From Blautia pseudococcoides (GTDB taxonomy: Bacteria; Bacillota; Clostridia; Lachnospirales; Lachnospiraceae): DNA of 64,000 nucleotides. This document shows positions 23,758 to 32,303 of this stretch, piece by piece (the stretch's first letter is position 1; each line of letters opens with the position of its first letter). The notes under the pieces are model-generated. The model worked only from the letters and a program-made list of their open reading frames with translations, ran no database searches and was not told the DNA's origin. The stretch lies in the NCBI RefSeq assembly GCF_001689125.2, contig NZ_CP015405.2, positions 3,974,501-4,038,500 of the forward strand. The letters are read 5' to 3'. The translations under genes and the position numbers were made by a program.

Positions 23758-24499
23758 TTACAATGATAAACCTTTAATCATATCATTGTATACTGAACTC
23801 CCATCAAGAATAGTTCCAAATGTATCAACCCATAACGGTATATAGTCACACCTACTTGCTACCATCTGCGAACCAATATTCGTTATAGAAGCAGAATAGA
23901 ATGGAATAATATTTCGTGCCAGTAATTCTTTTGTCAATCCCCTCACTAAATACGTTCCCAATCTGGCATTTCTATATTCTTCCATAACATCTATACCTAT
24001 TTCCCATACACCATCTGTTGATGATTCTGCGGCGCCTGCTACTCCAATAATTTTATTATTGTCCTTTGCAATATAAACACCTTTTGTTGATGTAGAACCA
24101 TTTTCATCAAATGCTAAGGAATTTTCAAAACCAGTCAATCCAGTAAGGGAAAATATCTCTGCCAAAAAGATACTCGCACTTACAATCCAATGAAATCAAT
24201 GCCTCTTCTGTATAGTTATCATTAGGAACATAATGTATTGTCTGCCCATAAACCAAAGGAAGTTCAAATATTTCATCTCTATTCTTGCTTTGTAAAAGTT
24301 CTTGAACTTTATAACGCAGATTCTCTGAGGTACAAACCACAACACAATTTCTATAGGCTAGTATTTTAATATATGGTGGTTTTGCATTGAAGTTAACAGT
24401 ATACACCGTTGATTTTCCATTTAGTTCATCCGGACTGTAATAAAATTCCTTTGATAATAATTCTTCCATTTTCTTCTTAATAATCACTTTCATGTTCAT
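23758..24499 (-). pseudogene. GNAT acetyltransferase, frameshifted
   Basis: The first frame (24499-24125) gives an N-terminal domain (MKVIIKKKMEELLSKEFYY...) and the second (from about 24165) gives FSLTGLTGFENSLAFDENG, then the acetyl-CoA-binding GNAT core (IIGVAGAAESSTDGVWEIGIDV, EYRNARLGTYLVRGLTKELL). One surplus base, probably in the T run near 24162, joins them into one ~245-residue protein. Two-domain GNAT proteins of this type are common in Firmicutes; substrate unknown. Confidence 0.75.
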
Positions 24500-24537
24500 T
24501 CCTACAATCTCCGATTTGTTTATTCGTCCATCATGTA
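24500..24537. mobile_element. Short right-end relic next to the VOC gene stop
   Basis: ACAATCTCCGATTTGTTTAT, then TCGTCCATCATGTATTAGCT matches the tail of the collapsed element at 19880-19920 (ACAAATTCCGATTTGTTTAT, TCGTCCCTCACGTATTA). It touches the stop codon of the VOC gene, whose last codons (LLNS-stop) resemble those reconstructed at the 22.8-kb relic. A likely insertion scar. Alignment by eye. Confidence 0.5.
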
Positions 24538-25002
24538 TTAGCTATTCAGAAGCTTTGTTAAATCCTCAACGGAAGCATCCATTTTCACAGAAACTTCTTC
24601 CATGGTCATGCCGGAAGCAAGAAAGCGCTTTATCACCATTTTCATATCCTCGCCGACCTCAATGATATGGCCATCCAAATCGTAAAACCGGATCACCCGC
24701 TGGCCCCAGCTATGTTCGATCACTTCTCCCAGATATTCGATGTCCGGGTATTCTTTCAGCTTGTTTAGAAAACCGTCAAAGTCCTGTTCCTCAAAGACGA
24801 TTTCCGCATTGTTAGATTTCTTTAATATCTTTTCTTTCGGCAGATTCACAAGCCAGTCAAAATCCTGCTGCAGTGCCAGGCCGCAGGTAAAGGCGATGTT
24901 CTTACCGTAATCCTGAAACACCTCTAATCCAAACAGATCCTCATAAAATTTTCTTGCGGCGTTAATATCAGCCACAGATATAAGCATACATACGTGTTTC
25001 AT
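24538..25002 (-). CDS. VOC-superfamily (glyoxalase/bleomycin-resistance-like) protein
   Basis: A 154-residue protein with two beta-alpha-beta-beta-beta units: ISVADINAARKFYEDLFGLEV at the N-terminus and RVIRFYDLDGHIIEVGED near residue 115, the usual metal-ligand or substrate region. The C-terminal ~30 residues (MKMVIKRFLASGMTMEEVSVKM...) form an added helix pair. Could be an antibiotic-binding protein or lyase-like enzyme; cannot be told apart. ATG 25002 follows GGAAGGAGAATTTGC. Confidence 0.82.
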   Translation of the reverse strand: MKHVCMLISVADINAARKFYEDLFGLEVFQDYGKNIAFTCGLALQQDFDWLVNLPKEKILKKSNNAEIVFEEQDFDGFLNKLKEYPDIEYLGEVIEHSWGQRVIRFYDLDGHIIEVGEDMKMVIKRFLASGMTMEEVSVKMDASVEDLTKLLNS

Positions 25003-25080
25003 GCAAATTCTCCTTCCAAACTGTGGTGGTTCCCTATTTTTGACCGGATCTTCACAAGCCTTAACTGTTGAAAGTTCATT

Positions 25081-25737
25081 TTACCATAGAGCAGCCTGTA
25101 TCTCTACTATTTCTTCTCTGGTTTTGTCCAAGATTTCAATGGTATATCCCACTCCCCACACAGTTTTTTCTCCCCATACCACTTCAAATAATTCCTCCGT
25201 TGAGACAACCTTCCCCTGATTTTCACACAGATACCAGAGAATTGAAAACTCTGTCGGCGTCAGCTGAAGCTCTTTTCCAAACAAGATACATTTATGGCTT
25301 TTCTTACTGATTGTCATTCCTCTTATATCATATTCGCTGCATTCATCCTCCTGCTTGATCTGCGGCTGTCTGTATCTCATATACTGCCTTAACTGCGCTT
25401 TCACGCGGGCAACCACTTCCAATGGGTTGAACGGCTTCGTGATATAGTCATCCGCAACGGACAGCCCCATGATTTTATCCCCATCTTCTACTTTTGCTGT
25501 CAGCATAATCACAGGAAAATAAAATTTCTCCCGGATTTTCTGGCAAATTTGAAAGCCATCAATATCCGGGAGCATAATATCTAATATGGCTAAATCCAAG
25601 TGGGTAGACTCAATGCACCTTAACGTATCCGTACCATTGTAAAATTTATAAACGGTATATCCATCGTTTTTCAGATAGACTTCAACCAAATCTGCCAACC
25701 CTTTTTCGTCATCCACCACTAAAATTTTTTCATTCAT
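25081..25737 (-). CDS. VanR-like response regulator with internal deletion in the DNA-binding domain
   Basis: A 218-residue OmpR-type regulator closely following VanR: ILVVDDEKGLADLVEVYLKN, phospho-Asp in LAILDIMLPDIDGF, DDYITKPFNPLEVVARVKAQLR, LTPTEFSILWYLCENQGKVVSTEELFEVVWGEK. It then jumps straight to TVWGVGYTIE. The ~30 residues normally between (recognition helix and wing: NNTVMAHIRRLREKM-type) are absent, in frame. It should still be phosphorylatable but probably cannot bind DNA normally. No kinase gene sits beside it. Confidence 0.8.
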   Translation of the reverse strand: MNEKILVVDDEKGLADLVEVYLKNDGYTVYKFYNGTDTLRCIESTHLDLAILDIMLPDIDGFQICQKIREKFYFPVIMLTAKVEDGDKIMGLSVADDYITKPFNPLEVVARVKAQLRQYMRYRQPQIKQEDECSEYDIRGMTISKKSHKCILFGKELQLTPTEFSILWYLCENQGKVVSTEELFEVVWGEKTVWGVGYTIEILDKTREEIVEIQAALW

Positions 25738-25930
25738 TGCATTGCTCCTTCCTGCCCAAACTATCTATCTTTATTATGTACCAAAACGCTGTTACATTAT
25801 CAGCATAATGATAGATAATCGTCAAGACAACGCATTCCTAATCTTGACGATTCCTCACATTAAGCGAAACAGATAGATATAGCAGCCACACCTTAGATGT
25901 ATCCAACTGTCATCTGATTCCATAGTCATA

Positions 25931-26374
25931 TTACGGCACTTCAAATTTATAACCAACGCCAACAACGCTTTTGATGTAGTCCGGGGAATCCGGCGTAATT
26001 TTCAACTTCTTCCGCAGATTGCTTACATGGTTATTGACTGCCTTGCGAGAGTAATACGAATGATCCTCATTCCAAACCAATTCCATAATCAGCTCATAGG
26101 TAAATACCCGCTTCGGGTGTGTAATTAGCAAAGCAAGGATGTCAAATTCCTTAGCAGTTAATTCAATTATCTGCTCGCCAATACATACAAGCCGCTGCTC
26201 CTGGCAGAAATATAAATCCCCCATGCGGATCTCTGTAAAAGGTTCCTCAATGGCTCCCTGCACCCTATAAGTATCGGGAATATCACATGGGATATCAGCC
26301 GGATTATTCTGTTGCCCTTTTAAAGCAAGAAGATAATTTACTAACTCCTGCCTCTGACGGGTATTTAACAGCAT
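25931..26374 (-). CDS. Winged-helix DNA-binding protein (OmpR-type, no receiver)
   Basis: A 147-residue protein. The N-terminal ~50 residues are unrelated to a receiver (MLLNTRQRQELVNYLLALKG). The rest is an OmpR-type winged helix: IIELTAKEFDILALLITHPKRVFTYELIMELVW, SRKAVNNHVSNLRKKL, IKSVVGVGYKFEVP. Such orphan output domains occur in Tn1549-like elements. A 75-bp copy of its 3' end is at 35923-35997. Target unknown. Confidence 0.82.
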   Translation of the reverse strand: MLLNTRQRQELVNYLLALKGQQNNPADIPCDIPDTYRVQGAIEEPFTEIRMGDLYFCQEQRLVCIGEQIIELTAKEFDILALLITHPKRVFTYELIMELVWNEDHSYYSRKAVNNHVSNLRKKLKITPDSPDYIKSVVGVGYKFEVP

Positions 26375-26544
26375 AAGCAGTTTTTCTGCAATTTTACCGC
26401 CCGATTCAGATATATCAAATACAGCTAATTTCCCATGTTATCACCTCCTCCGTCAATGCAGGTATTCATTCTTTTATTTTGATTGAATACCAAAAGTTTT
26501 CTGTTTCTAAAACAAGTATAACAAACAAAACCTGAAATCCTGTG

Positions 26545-27444
26545 TCATGTTTCATATTTTTTTAGAATGGAGCATACTTTCTCTTTTATCCCATCCCGGA
26601 TATGCGCCGGGGAAAGCACCTCGACATGCTCTCCAAAAGTAAGCAGATAATGATAAATGACCTCATGGTCTGGTAAATTTGCGGTTACATATAGATTATT
26701 TTCTTCGTCTGTTGTAATGGCATCAGAAAACTCGTCATGTACGCGAAAGGCAACCTGCGGGGAGAATTTCAAAGTTACAGAAACGCTATTGTAATGAGGC
26801 ATTTTCATCTTTTCCTTTGGTAAGTCCGACATGTCCATTATGAATGTTTCGGCAGAAGTTACCAAGTCTTGTATGCGCGTCAACTTGAAAAAACGGTAGT
26901 CACTTCTTAACAGACAGAATCCATATAAATACCAGTCTTTACCCTTGAAAACCAACTTAATCGGTTTCACAGAGCGTGATAGATACTGACCGTCGCTACC
27001 AAAATAAGAAAAGGTGATGATTCTTCTGTCAAAAATCGCTTTTTTAACCTCGGCAAATATCTGATCCGCCTTATTTTTATTCCAGTCTGAAAAATCAACT
27101 TCTATCCAATCCGTCCATTTAATCTGAAAGAGTGCTGACAATTTAGATAGCAATTCATCCGCATTTTCACCTTCTGTGGATGCAATGCCCTGTAAGGCAA
27201 TCAATATTTGTTCCTGCTCTTTTTCTGAAAATATAGACTTGTCCAAAACATAATTTTCCAACAAAGAGATACCGCCGCCTTTTCCCTGTGTAGCATAAAT
27301 CGGGATTCCTGCCGCGCTAATGGTATCTAAATCTCTGTAAATGGTCCGAGTAGAAACCTCAAATTTCTTTGCCAATTCAGGAGCCGAAGATTTTCCGTTT
27401 TCCAATAAATAGTAGACAATTTGAAACAACCTGTTCATCTGCAT
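26545..27444 (-). CDS. WYL-domain transcriptional regulator (YafY-like)
   Basis: A 299-residue regulator: N-terminal HTH (MNRLFQIVYYLLENGKSSAP, ELAKKFEVSTRTIYRDLDTISAAGIPI), then the WYL domain around residues 140-215 (ITFSYFGSDGQ, VKPIKLVFKGKDWYLYGFC) and a C-terminal extension. ATG 27444 is used because GGAGG lies 8 bp upstream. WYL regulators sense small ligands or nucleic acid; many control stress or defence genes. No obvious target gene adjoins it. Confidence 0.87.
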   Translation of the reverse strand: MQMNRLFQIVYYLLENGKSSAPELAKKFEVSTRTIYRDLDTISAAGIPIYATQGKGGGISLLENYVLDKSIFSEKEQEQILIALQGIASTEGENADELLSKLSALFQIKWTDWIEVDFSDWNKNKADQIFAEVKKAIFDRRIITFSYFGSDGQYLSRSVKPIKLVFKGKDWYLYGFCLLRSDYRFFKLTRIQDLVTSAETFIMDMSDLPKEKMKMPHYNSVSVTLKFSPQVAFRVHDEFSDAITTDEENNLYVTANLPDHEVIYHYLLTFGEHVEVLSPAHIRDGIKEKVCSILKKYET

Positions 27445-27649
27445 ACCGTACACCTCCGCCTATATTATAACGCAAGAAACTTGACAAGTGTACGGCAAGT
27501 TAAGAATAATGTGCTTCATTTAAGCTAACGCAATTCAGACAATAGCTATTCTCGCTTTACGGCGGCCCTGATTTATTCAAAGCCCCCGTAAAAATCAGAA
27601 CAGGTAAAACCATCCTGGTTATCAGGAATTCACGATACAAACGGCAAGC

Positions 27650-27679
27650 AGAGCAAGTTTGGACATACTTGCTCTTTTT
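27650..27679 (+). terminator. Intrinsic terminator in element debris
   Basis: AGAGCAAGT (27650-27658) pairs with ACTTGCTCT (27667-27675), followed by TTTT. No intact gene precedes it. The stretch 27454-27650 contains no supported gene. Confidence 0.7.
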
Positions 27680-27689
27680 GCGTGGCCGG

Positions 27690-27770
27690 AGTCCGCAAAA
27701 ATGCTTGTTGGGGAACTCCCCACGCCGGGGGATGGGGACTCGTCAAGGGCCGCCTTGTCAACTTTGGCCA
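27690..27770 (+). other. Hairpin-rich, oriT-like remnant of a Tn1549-type element
   Basis: GCAAAAATGCTTGTTGGGG, ACTCCCC, then CCGGGGGATGGGG. The TGCTTGTTGGGG-x-x-x-TCCCC core recurs on the minus strand at 38495-38525. In Tn1549-like elements a GC-rich hairpin zone of this type precedes mobilization genes. No relaxase or mobC remains nearby, so this is a guess from repetition and composition. Confidence 0.35.
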
Positions 27771-27902
27771 GACGGTTCTTGCGAGGCGTGCAAGCCATAT
27801 CCGAAACTGGCTCGGTCATACGGAACTGAAATGGTTCCACGCTTTTTCCCACTTTCTTTACTGGAGTACATTACATAATTCAATGTAAAGGGGTGAAACG
27901 CT

Positions 27903-28201
27903 ATGGCGAAAGAAACAAAATATCCCGGCCTTGAAACGCATGGAGCAGCATCAAAGAAGCGCGTAATGCATTGGGATTGTCCCGTAGGGCATTGGCTGAA
28001 CAAATCAGTATTGATCCCCGGTATCTTGTAAATATTGAAAACAGCGGCTATCTTCCCATTATTCCGGTACTTTATGAGCTGGCGAGCAAATAACTCCAGA
28101 GAAACGGCCACAAAATAAAGCTGTGTCCCGAACCGTATTTGCCGATTATCGAGGGAGCCATTGACAGGGAAATCAGAATCAAGGAAGCGGGGGAGGAATA
28201 A
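27903..28201 (+). pseudogene. XRE-type regulator, frameshifted
   Basis: ATG 27903 follows GTAAAGGGGTGAAACGCT. The opening frame soon departs. In another frame is a clear HTH: SIKEARNALGLSRRALAEQI, then DPRYLVNIENSGYLPIIPVLYELASK and a stop. A third stretch (LCPEPYLPIIEGAIDREIRIKEAGEE, ending 28201) looks like the C-terminus. At least two frame changes. Typical small regulator of conjugative elements. Confidence 0.65.
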
Positions 28202-28219
28202 ACGTCCTCCGCTTCCTTT
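28183..28219 (+). terminator. Terminator after the XRE relic
   Basis: GGAAGCG...GAGG (28183-28196) pairs with CCTCCGCTTCC (28206-28216) with bulged Gs, followed by TTTG. It also lies just past the stop of the convergent phosphotransferase gene. Confidence 0.5.
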
Positions 28220-28231
28220 GTAAACAGTTTT

Positions 28232-29188
28232 TTATCCCTGTACTTTTTCAAACTGTTTAATTAACATTTGTGTTGCGTAATAATAGCTATCCATCGTTTC
28301 ATATTTTCTATATTCGTACTCCAATGCAACCAAAAGCATTAAATATATATCATACCATAAGGCCCTGCGTTCCTGATTTTTAGTTAGTCTTTTAATCCCA
28401 TAGCCTTTTTGAAAGCAGGTATTCTCAGCGTAAGTACGAAACCCCACTTCCATGAGAGGATCTCCCCAAATGCTCCGTTCCCAATCTATGATTCCTGTTA
28501 CTTTTCCAGAATGAATAAAGATATTTCCGTCCCAACAATCCCAATGTACCAACTTTGGCTCTGACACTTCTTCAAAAATAGATTTATCTCGATCAAGACA
28601 AAGCCACATCTGGTCGATTGGTATTTTTAAATCTACATTTCCGTGCTGTGCATCATTTACCCCCGCCTCCATCATCTTACGAAAAATAGGATACCATTCC
28701 TTTCCCTGAAATTCAGGCTGTCCGGGATACCCAAACACAGGACAGAGTATATCGTTTATTCTTTTGTTTATTTCTCCTGTTTCAACATGTATACGGTTTA
28801 TCTGTTCTAATGATAAGCTGTCTTTTATAGTATTAAGGCTTTTTCCCTCTAGCTTTTCCATGAAGAAATACGGTGAATTGCAAATGGTACAACTGTCATC
28901 ATACCCCAGCATTTTAGGTACAGGTATTTTACCATGCCGGATAGCCAATTTCATAGCTTCCACTTCGCTGGACATGATATTTTTTTCATAAGTCATAACA
29001 CGCATTTCTTTTAATGGGGCTATTTTCAATATCACTTGTTCCTCATTACTCAAATGAATTTCATAGGCAATATTAAAATAACCCTCTGTCAATTCCCGAT
29101 AGTTTTTCATTTTAAGCGGTGAGAAATATTTTTCCACCATCTTCGATATAGTTTCTCTGTTCTGTTTGTTCTTTGTCAAGCTCTCCAT
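28232..29188 (-). CDS. Aminoglycoside-phosphotransferase/choline-kinase-like protein
   Basis: A 318-residue kinase-fold protein. LVHWDCWDGNIF is the Brenner catalytic loop (H-x-D-x-x-x-x-N) and TGIIDWERSIWGDPLMEV carries the metal-binding Asp. The N-lobe has VILKIAP with the nucleotide-binding Lys. The family phosphorylates aminoglycosides, choline, or other small alcohols; substrate cannot be read here. The stop of the MATE gene's reading frame lies 1 bp from its start, so the two form one transcript. Confidence 0.82.
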   Translation of the reverse strand: MESLTKNKQNRETISKMVEKYFSPLKMKNYRELTEGYFNIAYEIHLSNEEQVILKIAPLKEMRVMTYEKNIMSSEVEAMKLAIRHGKIPVPKMLGYDDSCTICNSPYFFMEKLEGKSLNTIKDSLSLEQINRIHVETGEINKRINDILCPVFGYPGQPEFQGKEWYPIFRKMMEAGVNDAQHGNVDLKIPIDQMWLCLDRDKSIFEEVSEPKLVHWDCWDGNIFIHSGKVTGIIDWERSIWGDPLMEVGFRTYAENTCFQKGYGIKRLTKNQERRALWYDIYLMLLVALEYEYRKYETMDSYYYATQMLIKQFEKVQG

Positions 29189-29189
29189 C

Positions 29190-30521
29190 TTACCGTTCCT
29201 TTCTTACGATTTTATAGTTATATACGGCCAATCCTGCAATCAGCCATTCCGTTAAAACCAGTATCCACCATATAATGTCAAGGTTGTCTAGCCGCCATGC
29301 TATCAGTAAAAGCGGTAAGCGAATGGCAAAAATACTTTCCAATGACAAAAACAAGACCTTTTTTCCATATCCCAATGCTAGAAAATAAGCCTGAATTACA
29401 GGCATTATGCCTCCAATTACCAAAGAGAAGCATATGATCTGTAATGCCGTTTTCCCTATACTGGTAATTTCAGAATCTACAGAAAATAATTTTACAATGC
29501 CACCCGCTCCACAATATACGCATACTGCAATAACGCCTCCATATACAGCTCCACCTAATATTGCATAGGCCACTGTCCTTTTTACTCTTTTTCTCTGTTG
29601 ACGACCCCAATCAAAACCAAGCATAGGTTGAATCCCCTGCATAATGCCAGAGAACGGCGTAGAAAGAAAGGATTGTATTCTTGATATAACTGCATAGGTG
29701 CCGATTGCCTGTGTGCCTCCTACTTGTCCTAATATCTGGTTTCCAACCATACCCGTCAAACTGTTTCCGAGGCTATTGAGAAAAGCAGGCAACCCAATAT
29801 ATAATATTTCTTTACATGCCTGCCTGTTCCACCTAATATCGCCCAATGCTACCCGGCATGGAGTATTTTTCCGAATAAAAAAGTAATAAATACTGTTTAC
29901 AGCAGAAAAAAGCTGTGCAATTAAAGTTGCTACTGCGGCACCGGAAATCCCCATATGAAAACCATATATAAACAGCGGGTCTAAGAGCAGGTTAATCATT
30001 ACGGGACAGCACCATTGTAACGTAGAATAGAAAATATCCCCTTCTGCCCGCATAATACCAGAGAACCCTGTGCTAATGATAGTACCTATCAACATGATCC
30101 GCCCATATTCTACTGCATATGGATAAATTTCAGAGGTACTGCCTAATAATTCCAATAACGGTTCTAAAAAAGCAAGTCCTGTGATCGTAATTGTCAAGGA
30201 ACACAGAACCCAAAGCCACATCATGCAGCCTACTACTTTTTTTCCACCAGCCGGATTTCTCTCGCCCAGCCTGCGGGATATGATGGAGGCTCCCCCCGTT
30301 CCCAAAGTGGAACTAACGCCATTCACTAAGAGTAAAACCGGCGAAAAAATCCCAATAGCGCCGCTTGCCACACTTCCTATTCCCTTTGATACATAAAACG
30401 TATCTGTAATGGTATAGATATTATAAATCATAATGGAAAGCGTTGTCTGTGTGCATAGTTCCAGCATGAGTTTTCCAATAGAATCTTGTTCCAGCCTATT
30501 TTTAACTTGTTCCTCTGCCAT
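29190..30521 (-). CDS. MATE-family multidrug/Na+ antiporter
   Basis: A 443-residue protein with about 12 hydrophobic segments in two similar halves, as in NorM/DinF exporters. Characteristic stretches: GTGGASIISRRLGE, INLLLDPLFIYGFHMGISGAAVAT and IQPMLGFDWGRQQ. It starts the MATE-kinase pair. The divergent-side AraC gene upstream on the same strand (30611-31669) may regulate it, since AraC genes next to MATE genes often do (inference). Drug specificity unknown. Confidence 0.88.
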   Translation of the reverse strand: MAEEQVKNRLEQDSIGKLMLELCTQTTLSIMIYNIYTITDTFYVSKGIGSVASGAIGIFSPVLLLVNGVSSTLGTGGASIISRRLGERNPAGGKKVVGCMMWLWVLCSLTITITGLAFLEPLLELLGSTSEIYPYAVEYGRIMLIGTIISTGFSGIMRAEGDIFYSTLQWCCPVMINLLLDPLFIYGFHMGISGAAVATLIAQLFSAVNSIYYFFIRKNTPCRVALGDIRWNRQACKEILYIGLPAFLNSLGNSLTGMVGNQILGQVGGTQAIGTYAVISRIQSFLSTPFSGIMQGIQPMLGFDWGRQQRKRVKRTVAYAILGGAVYGGVIAVCVYCGAGGIVKLFSVDSEITSIGKTALQIICFSLVIGGIMPVIQAYFLALGYGKKVLFLSLESIFAIRLPLLLIAWRLDNLDIIWWILVLTEWLIAGLAVYNYKIVRKER

Positions 30522-30610
30522 AATACAAAATCCTCACTGTAAAAGTATTGGAAAGTGTTTTTTCATCAGGTTACTCATACATTTTACATATAAGGGAATT
30601 GATATTCTAT

Positions 30611-31669
30611 TCATTGATTTGTGGAATTTTCTATACTCATTTTACCGTAGCTTTTCCGGTATTCAGCAGGTGAACACCCAAATTTTTCTTTTATCCCCTG
30701 ATAAATGGGGACAGCATTTTGATAGCCTACTGCTTGTGCAATTTTTTCCACCGAGTAATCAGAGCTGCTTAAAAGGACAGCCGCCTTTTCCAACCTGCTT
30801 TCTCTGACTAATTCATGAAAATTCATCTTGCAATTTTCTTTAATAACTCGGCTTAAATAACTTTGATTGAAAGAAAAAACATGGGCTAATTCTTCCAATG
30901 TAATATGTTCACTGTGATTGTAAATATATTGAATAATCTCTCCGGCTTGCAAAGAGCTATGGGATAAGCGATACCTGCAACACTTGTATTTTTTCTGTTC
31001 TCTTTCAAGAAAGATCATAAGAAGCTGCAGGTAACTTTTTATTGCAGCCTCAAAGTAGCGTTGTTTCAAGTAGTATTCTGTCATTATCCCTTCTATGAGA
31101 CGCCGCTCATCACCCACACAACAATATTGTAAATAGTTATAATATTCTCTCTGCGGAGACTTTGCACTTACGAAAAAATCAAACAAGGCACTTTTATGGT
31201 TTATATCCTGGATAAATTCATAGGAAATCCATTCCATAGGGATAATCATTTTAATCAAAACAGACTGTTCATCTTCCTGCTGTAAGGCATGAATAACATT
31301 CTGGTTTAACATAAATAAATCACCCTCCTGCAATACTATACAGGTTTCAAGATTTTCTATAAATTGCTTGCAGTGTCCCTTATATATATAAAGAATTTCC
31401 ACAAAATCGTGTTTATGGAAATATACGGGCGTTCTTTTAATATGTATTTTCGCCGAAAATTGATCTTGTACCCTTGTTAGAATCTGCTTATTTGTTTTCG
31501 TTTGAAAAGTGTCTGGAAATTGATAGGTGTCATTTTTAAGTGACTTCCGTAACTGATCATCTATTTTATATTCGTCCACCATAACTACACTTAATTCACG
31601 GTCTAGTCGTTCCGTTTCCAACTTTTTTGATAAAGCTAATATGTCATTAAAATTTATTATGCTTTCCAT
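30611..31669 (-). CDS. AraC-family transcriptional regulator with cupin-like N-domain
   Basis: A 352-residue regulator. The N-terminal half has a cupin-type barrel (HKHDFVEILYIYKGHCKQFI, VLQEGDLFMLNQNVIHALQ). The C-terminal ~100 residues are the double HTH: ITLEELAHVFSFNQSYLSRVIKENCKMNFHELVRESRLEKAAVLL and VEKIAQAVGYQNAVPIYQGIKEKFGCSPAEYRKSY. ATG 31669 is preferred because AAAGGGATTATACAAT precedes it. Probably activates the adjacent MATE operon. Confidence 0.86.
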   Translation of the reverse strand: MESIINFNDILALSKKLETERLDRELSVVMVDEYKIDDQLRKSLKNDTYQFPDTFQTKTNKQILTRVQDQFSAKIHIKRTPVYFHKHDFVEILYIYKGHCKQFIENLETCIVLQEGDLFMLNQNVIHALQQEDEQSVLIKMIIPMEWISYEFIQDINHKSALFDFFVSAKSPQREYYNYLQYCCVGDERRLIEGIMTEYYLKQRYFEAAIKSYLQLLMIFLEREQKKYKCCRYRLSHSSLQAGEIIQYIYNHSEHITLEELAHVFSFNQSYLSRVIKENCKMNFHELVRESRLEKAAVLLSSSDYSVEKIAQAVGYQNAVPIYQGIKEKFGCSPAEYRKSYGKMSIENSTNQ

Positions 31670-31912
31670 ATTGTATAATCCCTTTAATAAAGGCATAGGT
31701 TAAGGTCTGCCTATTATTTGGTAGGTATTTATTAACAGCCGAAGGCCATACATTTGATTGCCAATCGTAGCATAGTGAACTAAAAAATGCAAGATGAGTA
31801 CCTATCATATCGCTCTTTAGCGTTGCTCTGAACTATCTTCACCGCTTATTAAGAGAACATTAACAGTGTAACCAAAATCAAGGAATAGGGAACGTGAGTG
31901 TGGAAACAACTA

Positions 31913-32291
31913 TCAGAGCAATTGCGCTTTTTGTTGGGGAACATCTGTTTGATAAAATTCGCCCAGATACATCAGCATAGCATCCGAACAGGGATAGAAG
32001 TTTTCAGATATATCTCCTGCCACTCTGCAACAATGGATTGAATGGCAGGTAAAGCAGGTGTTTCTGCCTTATATTCCGCCAGTCGTTCAAAGACATTTTG
32101 GGAATATATTAAAAAATCATTCCACTTCCGATTTCTCTCTTTTTTGGCTCTGGCTGAAAAAAAGAAGAAAACTCTTGATACTCATGGGTGCTGCCCCAAC
32201 GTTCGATAACTTCATTCCTATATTTTTCTTGTAGAGCAGAAATTTCTGCATTTGAAAATGCTGTCAAATAGTAATCACTCTTTCCGGCCAA
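31913..32291 (-). pseudogene. TipAS antibiotic-recognition domain protein, multiply frameshifted
   Basis: Three minus-strand frames in sequence give a TipAS-like domain: FSNAEISALQEKYRNEVIERWGSTHEYQEF, then NVFERLAEYKAETPALPAIQ and IVAEWQ, then ISENFYPCSDAMLMYLGEFYQTD. This follows the TipA C-terminal pattern (YxxEVxxRWG...WQ..I...FYPC...L..LGxxYxxD). No MerR DNA-binding domain is encoded, so it derives from a stand-alone antibiotic-binding form. At least two indels; not translatable as one protein. Confidence 0.72.
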
Positions 32292-32303
32292 AGTTACCCA
32301 ATC

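Noticed and set aside
27622..27888. Overlapping frames on both strands in the 27.7-kb hairpin zone
   Set aside because: Composition is driven by GC-rich repeats and none has an initiation signal or known domain.
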